Origin: Galdieria partita | Taxonomy: Eukaryota; Rhodophyta; Bangiophyceae; Galdieriales; Galdieriaceae | Direction: 5' to 3' | Length of the DNA stretch: 64,000 nt | Assembly (NCBI GenBank): GCA_025991245.1 | Contig: BQMJ01000035.1 | Location: 159,705-223,704, forward strand | Shown: positions 21,534-32,884 of the stretch, piece by piece | Numbering within the stretch: the first letter of the stretch is position 1 | How the letters are laid out: each line of letters starts with the position of its first letter | Translations under genes and position numbers: made by a program | Notes under the pieces: generated by a model | Database searches by the model: none | The model's input: the letters and a program-made list of their open reading frames with translations, nothing else | Told to the model about the DNA's origin: nothing

Positions 21534-24500
21534 TTAGGCCTCGTCTAGTCTCAAGGATTTCCTACTTCGTTTTAAAGTATTTGCTGACGTTTGCCATTCA
21601 TTCGTTTGGCGTCTATCCCTGGAAGGAGAAGAATCTGAGCTTGGCACATCGTCCCTCGTATTGAATTGAAGCCTACCTCCACGTGTATAGCTGGAGGTAG
21701 ACGAAAACATTGAATGCACACGATTTGTATCACTTTGATAGCTTGCGCCACTCTCAAACGAGAGCTTAACATCTGCTTTCCAATTTCTTGGTTGTTCTGA
21801 TTGCTTCCGCATCAACTTTGTTAAAATAGTGGGTCTCATACTGAAGTTAGACGAGTTCATTGTTGATTCCGTCTTGGTTTGAGTCAATGACTTTGCATTT
21901 AACAACTGAGTTCTCTGCTCAAAAGGCCATGGCGCCGTATGACTCGAAGGTCGTCTTAGGCTCTTTCCATATATTTCGGATCTTTGAGGTTTCTGACTTT
22001 GCCTAAAGGGATGGAATGTTCCTTGAGCAGATAGAGCCGACCCTGAACCTAGATAATTGACTCTTGAAAACATAGAAGATCTTCTAATGAATGGCTGCTG
22101 TGCGCGTATATTCGTAGTTTTGTATCCTGGCTTCCATTCTTCGTTGGTAACTTTGGGTGAAGGAATAACATCCGGTGATATCATTGTAGTGACTCCCTCT
22201 CCTATTACCGACTTTACAAGTTTTGCATACGAGGGATGGGGTTCTATTAGAGTACAAACTTCAGCAGTCGAACCTCGACCTCCATTATTTTGCTTCCAAT
22301 TTTCCTGCACAGCAGAAACAAGCAATGATAAATGCCTCTTTAACAAATACGACTCTGCCGATGAATCGGTCGGTTCTTTGCTATTATCATTCGAGAAAAT
22401 TTCAAATCTAGCCTTGCATTCACTTTCCGTCCTGGGTCTCTTAAGTCGACAAAGGCTAAACGTAGTCCACTTCAGCCAATCTCGACATATCAAATAATTT
22501 TGATAGCATGACTTTACGGTTCTCAACAATTCTCGGTCTTCATCGGATGTCCACGACAGAAACTTTTCCTCTGAGCCATCAAAAAAGTTTCGACGTGATG
22601 CTCGTGCTTTGTTCCTTTCGTAGTTCTGTTTATTCGTCACTGGTGACATCGTTCCAATCTTATGAGTATGGCCTCTTTCCCAGGAATCGGCACCTTTACT
22701 AATCGAAGAGCTCTGACCATTTTGCTCGTGAAACTTCGGCTCTAGCAAAGTTGCCTTTTGCAGACTAGTTGCTTCGGACGTTCTACTTAGTCGAGAATAT
22801 GCATGTGGAAAGAACGCAGCATCTTCAGCGGACTCTATTCCAATTGCAGCTGTTTTATCTACGACTGTCGACATTGTCATTTCTTCTTTTCCACCATCAT
22901 GAAGTGGTAAATATATCTTGAAAACAGTGCCTGAATTAGCGATAGCTCTAGAATAACTCGATTGACTATCTTCATCCATCATTCTGATGTAAAAACAATC
23001 AAGAGGCAAGTCTTCTCGAAATGGATCTACTACGAGAAACTTACTAGACTGAGTCAACTTAACTAGATTGGAAAGCTTCTCAGGAGCACAAGCTTCACTT
23101 CTCATTCTATCAAGAATATTTAGCGAATAACACTGTATTCCTGAAATATTCCGATTGTTCTCATATTCAAATAATACATCATAGTTTTCCACTGCATCAT
23201 CTACTTCATCCAGTGAAAAAAAAGAATCCATTTGCTTCTTCTCCCCGTTTTCATTCTCGATAATTGAGCTAAAGTACTCTTCAAGTCTATCCTTCTTAGC
23301 ACATGAAATCACCAACGAGTTTTCCTCCAAATTCTTCATGCATTCTATACAATACAAAGTCAAATGTCAATAAAGCATGCTATCAAACTAATCCTGTAAC
23401 CTGATTACCTGTCGAGTAACTACACAAAGTGGTCCGCGATTCAAAGTTGTCGCAACGAGAGTCAGAGAGCAGCTCTGAAACAAGTCGATATACATTTGAG
23501 CTTTCTACCAAAGCTGAAGATGAAAAACCTTTGAATAGATCTCGATAAGTATCTTTCTTCATCATTGTTTCTTCAACAGTTCCACTTGAAACCAAATGAA
23601 AAACCTGAACTGGTTTTTCTTGCGATAGATTATATACAGTATGCTCAAGCTGAGCATCGTTTTTTAAGTCCAAACTATGTTCAAAATAAATAAGGGTATC
23701 CACACCGGAAAACTTTTGCCAGGACATATCTGAATCAACGGTCATTATACTGCACAAAAACTCGGAGTTTTGGCTGAAATTGGAAGCCAATGCATAACGC
23801 TGCTTTGTGGGAATCGTTGAATCAAGACGTATATAGGTGAACTCGTGAAGATGCATGAAGTATTCAAGCACATCCAAGACCTCCATAGAATTAGCGACGA
23901 CTACACATTTACGCCCTAGCTTCTTAAGACTCTCGAGTAAAGAACGTAAGCAAGATAACTTTCCGCTATTGGACTCCAACTCGAAAGAAATCTGACATTT
24001 TGAAAAGTCATCAAATTTAACAGCATCTTGGACATAAACTCTTAGAGACTTCAATCTATCTTGGTCATATCTACAAGGGTAATCTATAGTGGGAGCCTTC
24101 GCGAGCGCTCTCATTACACCAAAGGTCATTAAACTGAGAGTATTGGAAAATCTTCGAGTATCTGCTACAGAAAGTAGTTCGGAGTAAAAGGACACTTCTT
24201 CAAATAAGTCTCTTTTTGTACATCCAACAATATCAGAGAACGTTGATGGAATATAACTTTTCATGTGTCTCAAAGACGGTGCCAGCAATTGCTCCATTGA
24301 CAAATCTAAAGTCGTCAAAAACGAGTTCTCCGAGCTCAAACCGGATTCAGCATTTTCGTCAGTCACGCATTTGATTTGTGACGATGAGTTATAATTTACC
24401 AAAAAACGAAAGGACTTTTGCCATTCTTCTTCTCCCGAAAGAAAGTTTGCTACCGGAGGCTGCATTGAATCTTCACAGTTATTCTCCTCTTTGTCATTAG

Positions 24501-27083
24501 AATAGAGCTCAGAGTGCAGCAAACAAAGCGATTTACGGATCAGAAGATATTTACTTTCACATGAAAACATTTGCATATCGCAAATTCCAATAACATCCTT
24601 CGGAATGTGAAACTGGATGCTCGGCAACAAGAAAGGTGACGACGAAAAAGTTGGTTCAACAAGTTCTACAAATACATTCACTAAAAGAAAAAATCTTGGA
24701 AGATTTTTAAGTACCTGCATAGTTACAGATTCTTTTTAAGGCATTGAGAATCAAACGCAAACCATCAAGTGAATAATGATAAGGATAATCTGCAAGTTTC
24801 TTCATCAAGATAACTTCATCATAAAGTTTCCTTTGTTTTCTGCTCAATGAACACGTTACGATCTCCTCAATCCTATTCGGAAAATATGGTAACAACATTT
24901 CCTTCTTCCTACGCAATGTGAATGGTTTTATCGCTCGTTCCATCTTGTTCACAATAGGTTTCAAATAATTGCAAGAAAGTCGTTCTGAAAAAGAAAATTC
25001 AACGTTTTGCAACTCTTGAGGTAAAAGTTTCGGCACCAAAAGGCGTAAAAATCGCCAAAAATCATTAAACAAGCAAGTGTCGTAACATCCTGTCAATAAC
25101 AAACGAAAATGGGTCTGAAAATTCTCCAACAGCTTAACTTCCTCATTTCCGAGACTCCGCAAATTATGTGCGTCCTTCAGAATTAAACAATGCCACTTTC
25201 GTCGAAGTAAATAATTAATGATATCCTTTAGATACTCGTATGAGCATAAAAACATTAGAAACTTCCCAGAATTGGGACAAATTGTTTCTACTTGAGTCAC
25301 GAAACTCTCCTGCTTGTCCAACACAATCATTTCAATTTTAGTGAACCAGAGTTTACATTCCTTCTCCAAATGCTCCATTTCTGCTCTGGAAGCAACCATA
25401 AGGCAAGGATCGGTGTTCAATCCTTCATTTGCAAGCCTAACCAAATGTCATGAAAAGGAGATACTGCCAGTGAAACTTACCAACTTAGAAAAGCAATGAC
25501 GCTAACTGTCTTCCCACAGTTTCTATCATCCGCCAATAAAACGTTCCAGTTGCGCGAGTAACACGCAACCAGCCACTGTAAAGTTTTGAACTGAAATTCC
25601 TTCAGTGTTCCATTAAAATAAGGAAGGCATTCTACACAAGCCGAAAGCGAAATATTTTCATCTCCAAATAAATATATAAGTTTGTCTAAAAATGAGTCGA
25701 CCCGTTTTTTAAAGAAGCCGAAATCAACAAAGCAATTCCTTTGAAGAGCAGCAACACTATTAGATGAAGTAACAGAACAGTCTTTCTCTTCAACACATTC
25801 GTGAGCTTTAACCACACTAGCGCTATCTTGCACCTCAGGATTGTCAGCATTGCCAGTCTTCATAAGGTACTCATCTGGATCAACAGACGACGACATGCTA
25901 TTAACAGAGTCAAAGAGAGCCGTTATCTCCTCATCTCTTTGTTCTTCGGTAGATACGAGGAACTCATGCAAGGGCATCTGAGTTTTTGTAAAAGTTATTT
26001 CAGATGTCTCCTCGTCTCTATCTAAACGTAAATTCTCCTCATTCGAGTTTGAAATCTTATTTCTGGATTCATCCAGAAGTGAAATACTCTCATAAAGTCG
26101 CTGTGCTTCCATATTATCCATTGACTTCTTCCACTGCATGTTAGCCCCAAGATACATATTTCTCGACTGCTTCCAAAACTCTACAATAGAAGTGGCCAAC
26201 GAATTTGCTCTAATTCTTCGTGCTGTTTCCGAGCTCGGTGCATTTACACTTCTACACGATAATTCATCAGCTAATCGCTTAGCAAAACAAATTTTGTGTT
26301 TTCGCTCCTCTCGAAAGTCGATTGCGAGCCAAACAACTTCATCTAACAGATAATCCCACAAAACTTTTGCCCTTGGAGGTTCCGGCTGTTTAGGAAGCCT
26401 TGACATTGCCAAAGCAGCGTTTTTCTTTACAATTCCACGGGCGACCTTAAGAATATTCTCTTCATATGCAAGCTTTTGTGGTGGGTCTGACTGTCCATAA
26501 ACGTAACTCGCTGGAAGAGCCGGAGCACTTGAAAAAGAGACTGGAAACTGTTTTGAAGGAGCTTGAAAGTTACAAAAATTGAGCAAATCTGCTTCGCTTC
26601 TTTGCATTTGTTCATATTCAGGGAGCTTCTTTTTAGCTTCCCGCATTGTCTTTGCCCTGAGCAACGCAGCTGTAGAAGCCGATACTTGGCGTTCAATAAC
26701 CAGGAGCTGCCTTCTATGTTCATCTCTTGAGGCCACTGCTCTTCTGCGTATGTCCTTTAGTTTCTCCAAAACTCGATGTCGCGCGCGTTCCAAATCACTA
26801 TGTTGAACTTCTCGCTCTTGTAACCTTTGACCATCCGAAGTGTCTTTTTCAGTACTCGGTACTTTATAATCGGGCCGTTTGACGTTACGACTCCTAAGTA
26901 TGGGAGACGTGTTAGTTGAACGGCTACCGGTGCTTTCAACATCTGCGCCTGTGTTCTCGGGCTCCGACCCAGAATGTAACTTTCGCTTTCTACTAAGCTT
27001 TTCCTCTGCAAGTTTGAAATATTATAACTAAAACATCTTATAAACTAAGTCCACCAACCTCTCGAACGTGAAACTTCGTTCAT
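21534..27083 (-). CDS. EP400/SWR1-like HSA-SNF2-SANT chromatin protein with degenerate ATPase
   Basis: Five exons: 27083-27059, 27005-25481, 25436-24715, 24680-23409 and 23344-21534. All four joins keep frame across introns of 34-64 bp, giving about 1784 aa. Domain order is HSA (RAKVLWDYLLDEVVWLAIDF, about 26300-26360), SNF2 N-lobe, SNF2 C-lobe, then SANT/Myb (LSWTSDEDRELLRTVKS, about 22490-22550). That is the EP400/Domino/PIE1 layout of NuA4-SWR1 complexes that act on H2A.Z and H4 acetylation. HSA binds actin-related proteins. ATPase motifs are eroded: motif I reads LADDRNCGKTVSV, where LADEMGLGKT is usual. Motif II reads LILKDAHN instead of LILDEAHN. The motif VI region (LEHTVYNLSQEKPVQVFHLV) lacks the arginine fingers. 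The fold is still visible (HFRLLLTGCYDTCLFNDFW, FTLRRKKEMLLPYFPNRIEE). The long open frame with no disablement suggests a functional scaffold, not a pseudogene. Confidence 0.82.
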
Positions 27084-27353
27084 CAGTCCTGAAACTACTG
27101 ACAATGTTCAAACATCTCTCACAACTCTACAACTGAATTTTTGAGGCAAATATAACAAAGCAAATGACAAGTTTTGTTGAAGATAATCCCACGCATAGTA
27201 GAAACATGTTTGTATGCTTTTATTCGAAATATACCAAAGACTTTTCTTTTGAAAGCCCTTGTTTTTAACCTGCTTTCTTTAGTTTTGTGACAGAGAAAGC
27301 GTACATGTGTAGGCGATATTTGACAAGGCTTGAGGGAAACTTGTGACTTGGAG

Positions 27354-27675
27354 ATGAGAGTGCAACAGACTAGAGGGCTCTGCATAGAGTGTATAAGGTT
27401 AAATGTGACTCTCCGAAGATTCCCTAATGGCAACAAGTTCCAATATGTAAGGTATCAGGGGGATGTTTGAATGAGAAGGTGTGTTGAGGCGATCCTGAGT
27501 CTTTAAAGTAGGTTTTGCGTTTCAGAGCTATGCCAAAGGCGTTTCTCCTGATAAGATTTCTGGAGATAATTTGCTAGTTGAGAAAGGTATAACTGAGATT
27601 GCTGTTAGAATGATGTCTCCGAACATCTCACTAAAAGTTAGTCATCCACTTGTTCTGGACCAATCCGTTCTTTAG
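27354..27675 (+). CDS. 80-aa two-exon protein, unrecognised
   Basis: Exon 1 is 27354-27446 (31 codons from ATG), followed by a 79-bp intron (GTAAGG...TTTCAG). Exon 2 is 27526-27675 (50 codons to TAG). Phase is 0 at the junction. The second exon reads SYAKGVSPDKISGDNLLVEK onward without a stop in 50 codons and has a normal residue mix. No domain recognised. Exon 1 may be wrong: an alternative frame on the other strand covers the same bases. It lies between the divergent EP400-like gene and the LigT-like gene. Confidence 0.35.
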
Positions 27676-28011
27676 CAAAGACAGAAGTCTCTGGGAAAGT
27701 TTATGAATTTCAGACACAGCTTCGGATGTAGTTTTATTAAGTATTCTATGCTGAAATTAACACTTCCAATTGTATTTCCCACTCAAGTGTTTCTTTTGAA
27801 AGGGAAACCAGCCACAAGTGAAAATCGAACAAAAACAGAAGTATTCGTTACAAACTATTTATTCTCGATGTGGTCTTTGTGTATTTTTTGATCCTAAAGG
27901 TTTCATTGTTTCCCTTGATCAATACTGAAATAAAGTTAAACAGCATTGCTTATAAGTCGCTCAAGAATTCCGGAAGGAAATACCAATTCCCTTGAAGCTC
28001 TATTTATTCCA

Positions 28012-28854
28012 ATGACAAACATAGACTCAGCACGTGTTTTCGTTGGGCTCAAACCTCCAGAGGCAGTCTGCCAGTTGATCATTAGATATCAAAAGTACCT
28101 TCAAGAAACTCTTGTCAACGAACTTCCAAGTATTCACTTAATAGAAGGAAGGCAGCCGAACTTCGTTCGTTGGACTGCTGAAGATTCGCTCCACCTCACA
28201 CTTCAGTTTATTGGTTCTGTTTCTCGACAAGCTCTGGACTCATTTAGGTGGAAATTTCGTGAGAGGGCTTGTCAAATAGAGCCTTTCAAAGTTTCTCTGG
28301 GGTCGTTGGGATATTTACCAAAGAACAGAAGGAATATGCGAGTTGTTTACTTGGGTGTGCAAGATCCCCAGAAAAATTTAGATTCTCTAGCTTCAATAAT
28401 ACGTTCCTCTGTTCTAGAGCAACTCGGACTTGTTGGTGACTCAACTGTAGTAGCAGTTTCAGACAGCTCGTCATCTGCTGTGAGCCATTCTGGTGTAAAT
28501 CAAAGTCAAGGTTTGATTCACGGTCTCGATAAGCTGACTGCGTTCAGTGAGAGAGAAGGACAAAACACAGCATTTTATGAAAATTTTCACAAATTGAAGG
28601 AATCCTATCCTTTTTTAAAGGAGACTAATAGCCCTTTCCTTCCTCATATCACGTTGGGACGGTTGGAAAAGAATGCAAAGCTAGAAGAACGGGATAGCTT
28701 AGCTTCTGTTATTTCAAAGACTTCATTGTTGAACGGTTCATTTTCATGTAGCAGCGACAATATTGAATGGGTGGTAAAGTCATTTATCTTTTATGAGTCT
28801 GTTCAAGAAGATGGACGCTCACGATACAAAATTTTGGAAGAATTCCACTTTTGA
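28012..28854 (+). CDS. 2H phosphodiesterase of the ThpR/LigT (2'-5' RNA ligase) family
   Basis: Single exon, 280 aa from the first ATG. The 2H family has two HxT/S-x motifs forming the active site; here they are LHLTLQF and PHITLGR, about 145 residues apart. The opening ARVFVGLKPPEAV matches the start of bacterial ThpR, which hydrolyses 2',3'-cyclic phosphate ends of RNA. The protein is longer than bacterial ThpR (about 180 aa) because of an insert rich in Ser and charged residues around residues 145-195, before the second motif. The bacterial-like sequence and absence of introns are compatible with ancient transfer, but this is inference. The 336 bp upstream (27676-28011) show no gene. Confidence 0.85.
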   Translation: MTNIDSARVFVGLKPPEAVCQLIIRYQKYLQETLVNELPSIHLIEGRQPNFVRWTAEDSLHLTLQFIGSVSRQALDSFRWKFRERACQIEPFKVSLGSLGYLPKNRRNMRVVYLGVQDPQKNLDSLASIIRSSVLEQLGLVGDSTVVAVSDSSSSAVSHSGVNQSQGLIHGLDKLTAFSEREGQNTAFYENFHKLKESYPFLKETNSPFLPHITLGRLEKNAKLEERDSLASVISKTSLLNGSFSCSSDNIEWVVKSFIFYESVQEDGRSRYKILEEFHF

Positions 28855-29143
28855 AGAGCTTTTTGCACTCGAACAATCGAGTCATATGTCCTGAATATTA
28901 CCCGCTCCGTATTTTTGTTTCTTGTGCAGTATGAATTTACTGGTCGTAGCATGCAAGTGTTATTTTACTGCATTGTCTCTGTAACTTGGTTTAAGAGCCT
29001 CCGACGCAGTGTACTTTTAGAAAGTGTTGCAGACCTGCAAGAGTCGTCTGTTTCGTATTATCCAAAAGCTGCGTAATGCTTACGAGTTTTTCTGTCTTCC
29101 ATGAATATTAGTATGCTATCAAGAACTAATGAGAACTTTTAGC

Positions 29144-31763
29144 TTATTTTGTTAGTCTCTCTACCTTGCTGTGAATGGGATCATTTGGATCAGTGTCTAA
29201 CCAGTCAACTTTTGTCCCTGGGTTTTTGAATTTGTGTCTTTTGATTTCAGTTTCCTCCACAGCAAACGTACCTGTGAGTATAAGCTCTTCTAAGAGAATG
29301 GCTTGTGAGTCCTCATCTGCTGCTGGAAGCGTTAGCCACGTCTTTTTATTCTGCTTTTCTTCACGTAATTCGTTTCTGAGTGTCAGTAGAGAAATGCACG
29401 AAGAAAAGAATAATACGAAGAAAGCAACAGCCTGATAGAGTGTTTAAAGCCCTTCTAAAATCATTGTTGTTTATGTACCGAAAGGAAAACTATCTTTCCT
29501 GTGCTTGGTTGCTGATTTCCTATCATGTGTTCAGCAAGACAACGAAAAGGCTTTGGTCATTACCGTTGTTAAATGATAAAGTTACCAAGTTTCCATCGAG
29601 ACGTGCAGTAGCATTCAAAAGATACGTTATTGATTCCATTGCATACTCCCTAATATTCTCTCTCAACGAATTTTTGTCTTGGTCTTTAATTCGAATACCT
29701 AATCGTAGCTTGAGTTGAATACATGTCGTCTACACCAGTAAGAACTGCAACTTCAATAGATGTCTTTCCCTGATGAGATGACTCCAAAGTTAGCTTTTTT
29801 ACTGAACATGAGGAGTTCTGGAGGCAGGTATCTGACAGAGCTTGTTGATGCGAAGCATGATTTTTGTTTTCCTGGTGTTTAGAAAGGTGCACAAGGAATA
29901 TGTTTTTTTGGGGTATATTCGTCTTGCGTGAGAGATTCGCCGCGATTATATTCCACATGTCCTTTGAGAATGAATCATTATATTCAGTTCACTTAAGGTT
30001 TTTAGCAATTAGCACCTTGGTGAAGTTAAATATAGGAAAATCAATAATTTCTCTGAAGAATATGACTGCTTGGTCACGCAACACTATTTCAATTTCAGTG
30101 AAATTATCCTTTGGAAGAACTCAAAAGCGAAGAAATTTTACCAGGTTTAGGCTTGGGAACAGGAAAGGGCCAGTTGGGTATTGTTGGCGATGTCTGAATG
30201 TCTCATCAAACTGAATCAATAAATGTGACTGGGCTTACACTGGACGTTGAATGGGATCCTCTCATTGAAGTGCTGCTCTGATGATTGTAACTTCTTTGAG
30301 GGTCTTCGATCCACTCTTCAGTTTTACTATTCTGCACGCTTTTACTGCAATCTTTGCCATACCAACCAGCATTGCATTTACAACTTGTCAAATTAAAATA
30401 CGTTAATAAAAGACAATTGACTATGTACCTTCCTGTCAATTTGTCACAATTTCCGTTGCCACTGCAAACTTGAAAAGCATTATTATGAGGACAACTTCTG
30501 TAACCGCATCCGTAACCTCGATATCCTGTATACATTAAATATTTTGAAAGTATTTTCAGTAGACTTTTGACTCACCATCAAAGCATGAACAGGACCCGTT
30601 AATGCATAAACCTTGATCGCCATAACAATTCTGAAAACAATCGTAATTACGAGAGGAACTAAAGTAGGCTAAGCCATATGGCGATAGGGTCGCAGTTTGG
30701 TTTACCAGTCTGGCGGGAGATACCCCGCAAAGCAATGACAAGTCCCATCTTCGACTGAGCAAGCACCATGTTGTGAACAAGAACTATCAGAAGGTCCGTT
30801 ACCTTTTATAACTGAATCCTTCACTATTGTTTAGTATGCATAACCCTTACCGATCGGACACGTTTGAAATACTTGGGGGACGCTGAGCTCTTTGCTTATA
30901 GAATTGCACATGCTTCGTTGTTCAATGAAATACTTGGGGCCATTCTTAAGTTGTTTGCTTACTTTGCAATATTTAAGCTTAGAGAGCAAAATTGTGAAGA
31001 GCAGACCTCCGGACAGCAGTTCTTCGTTACTATGCAGTCATCTTTACACGAACATGCCCCATGTTGATTCAGGTCGGCGCAGAAGACGACTCTTTTGTTC
31101 TTTTAGTGAAACGTCAGAAACTCAGCTGCTTTGCTTACGCTCCTGGGAGACAGTTGGATGCCGTAGTTCCTTTTCTGTAGCTTAGTACATAGTTTCCGTT
31201 CAGTGGGCATGGAATGAAAATGCGAACAACGTTGGAGAGTATATTATTACCACAGTAAGCTTGTATACCATATGACTGGCACGATCTTTAGAATGTTTTG
31301 GACATATGTCGTTGGTCTACTCACAGTTCCACAAGGAAGAAGCAGTTCTGTTTTCGTAGAGCTGTATATATATTCGGCTTCATATTTTTTGAAGATAATA
31401 CTGCATGTTTCTCCTTTCTCTATAACTGGCGTAATTCTACGTTGCAATGTTTGCCTTATCCCACTTACGCTTTCCATTCTTAGTACCACTGAAACGAATT
31501 GTTAACGACAACTTCATGATAGCATTTTCATAAGGAAAGCCCTAGAAATTCAAAACATTTTTACTCGAAGTGTCATTTAAATTTCTTACGTAAGGAACAA
31601 AGCTGTCATTGTTATTGGAATAAACGTTGAGCTGAAACCACTGCAAGATTGGATGGTCTTCCACTTTTTTAACTTCTATATCCATTGCGGTTACCATGAA
31701 TATACCATTTACATGTATTAAGAAGATAAAGAAAAGTATACTGTTTAGCCCGCTTTGGTTCAT
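29144..31763 (-). CDS. EGF-repeat type I membrane protein (multi-exon)
   Basis: Spliced minus-strand gene with about ten short introns. The ATG at 31763 opens a signal peptide (ILFFIFLIHVNGIFMV). The ectodomain follows: a Cys-poor N-terminal part, a Cys-dense piece (CSCKDDCIVTKNCC, about 31030-31070) resembling a somatomedin-B pattern, then EGF-like modules CSQHGACSVEDGTCHC, CYGDQGLCINGSCSCFDG and CSGNGNCDKLTGSCKCNAGW followed by YGKDC. A Pro-rich linker (PNWPFPVPKPKP) leads to a globular region (NFTEIEIVLRD ... KTSIEVAVLTGVDD), a membrane helix (AVAFFVLFFSSCISLLTL) and a charged cytosolic tail ending SKVERLTK at TAA 29144-29146. Joins checked: AGT|GTAAGC...CATTCAG|ACA near 30200, CCT|GTAAAA...CCAAAG|GAT near 30100, and AAG|GTGCTA...CTCAAAG|GAC near 29960. 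The joins around 31250-31330 and 30790-31020 are unsure. It is probably a surface receptor or adhesion protein; ligand unknown. Confidence 0.65.
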
Positions 31764-31847
31764 CTTATGACACAGCCTTTTCAACCTTTGAGGAAGTTCT
31801 ATTTCGTCAAAATCTTGTTATTCCCTTAATCGCTTCATTTGCTGATA

Positions 31848-31921
31848 TTTTTGGCGCAATCTCAAACAGGCGCCTTTTTCCATTCAACTCAAACTACCAA
31901 AAGGAGATTCATGGCGCCAAA
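31848..31921. promoter_or_regulatory. Facing pair of E2F-like sites
   Basis: TTTTTGGCGC at 31848-31857 on the plus strand and GGCGCCAAA at 31913-31921 (TTTGGCGCC on the minus strand) face each other, with a further GGCGCC at 31869-31874 between them. They lie 85-158 bp upstream of the EGF-protein ATG. GC-rich hexamers are rare in this AT-rich flank, which makes the cluster stand out. Function is inferred from motif match only. Confidence 0.35.
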
Positions 31922-31934
31922 TCTAAAGTCTTAA

Positions 31935-32078
31935 CAATGACTGGTTAAGGCATACTGAAAAGACATTTTACGTGAAGAATAGCGGACTTAAATTCTATTT
32001 CGGGTTACAGAGAGACGGAGTTGGTTTGTATTGCAAACTTGACGGAGTGACCAAGAGGAACTTCATGAAGCTTCTATA
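31935..32078 (+). other. Open frame without start, coding-like
   Basis: A plus-strand frame open from an upstream TAA reads WLRHTEKTFYVKNSGLKFYF and on to MKLL before TAG. Residue composition is protein-like but no ATG is available and no family is recognised. It could be an exon of a lost or spliced gene driven from the E2F-site region. Confidence 0.2.
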
Positions 32079-32339
32079 GATAACGAGCTTGAATGATGTC
32101 ATGTTATATAATAGTCTTAAAGGTTTGCCAACAAATAACATCTGTAATGCCTTTCATGAATGAAACTGCACAGTTGAACAGTGAATGGACTGATCCCATG
32201 CTCGTACTATTGTTATTGACATCCACAAGTCGTAAAAGTAAATCGTTGTTTTTTTCGAAAATTATTAATTTCCAACATTTGTCAGCAATTATATAAAACA
32301 AACTAAGATTTTGCCTTTTTTGAGTGCACCAAATTTTAC

Positions 32340-32589
32340 ATGAGGCCTCCACTTACAACAAAACAGGAAAGAAGTTCGTCAAAGTCGATTTACTTACCTT
32401 CAATTGCAGAAAGAGGTAGGAGATTGCAATATGTGTCTATATCCTTGGACCTTCTGGATTTAATGAACTCGTTTGTAGAGGAAATATTTCTTCCTCATAT
32501 ATACTTTTTACTCTGGTAAATTTTCATTTTACCAGAAAAGCCAGACACTGCGCAGTGACCATATGAAGAGAGCTTTCAATCATGTTTGA
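32340..32589 (+). CDS. Possible small protein, spliced or 59-aa single exon
   Basis: ATG at 32340 opens 60 codons to a TAA at 32518. With a 61-bp intron (GTAGAG 32475 to ACCAG 32535, phase 0) it joins to 32536-32589, giving 62 aa ending KSQTLRSDHMKRAF. That end weakly resembles the last helix of histone-fold proteins such as DRAP1/NF-YC. The resemblance is weak and the call is tentative. Confidence 0.22.
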
Positions 32590-32884
32590 TCCCTGAACCT
32601 GAATGAAAGACAGGCTTCACAAGTGGCGGATTAATTGTAAACTATGCTTTGAAGCTGCAATACAAAATTTTGTCAGTACATAAACTTAAGTCGTTTTCAA
32701 CAACTCTAATGAAACTGTTTTTGTGCAAAATACAGAATGATGGTTCACAGAAGATATTCGTGTTGCTTTAAGGACTGAATTCTTCGCATTCATATTCTTA
32801 TATTAAGCTCTCTATATCTCTTTAAGAAAGTCTTTCAATTTGAAGTATAGTTTGTCAAAAACAGCGATGGGCAACTTTGATTCG

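Noticed and set aside
22057-22497. Plus-strand frame of 146 codons
   Set aside because: Lies opposite the SANT-region exon of the EP400-like gene; a shadow frame without family features.
27119-27436. Minus-strand frame with KTKESRLKTRAFKRK, reminiscent of mitochondrial ribosomal protein bL35
   Set aside because: No proper start, the C-terminal half does not fit bL35, and it overlaps exon 1 of the better supported plus-strand 80-aa candidate.
29175-29718. Plus-strand open frames of 86 and 112 codons
   Set aside because: They are antisense to the spliced tail and membrane segment of the EGF-protein gene, which has consistent splice signals and recognisable topology.
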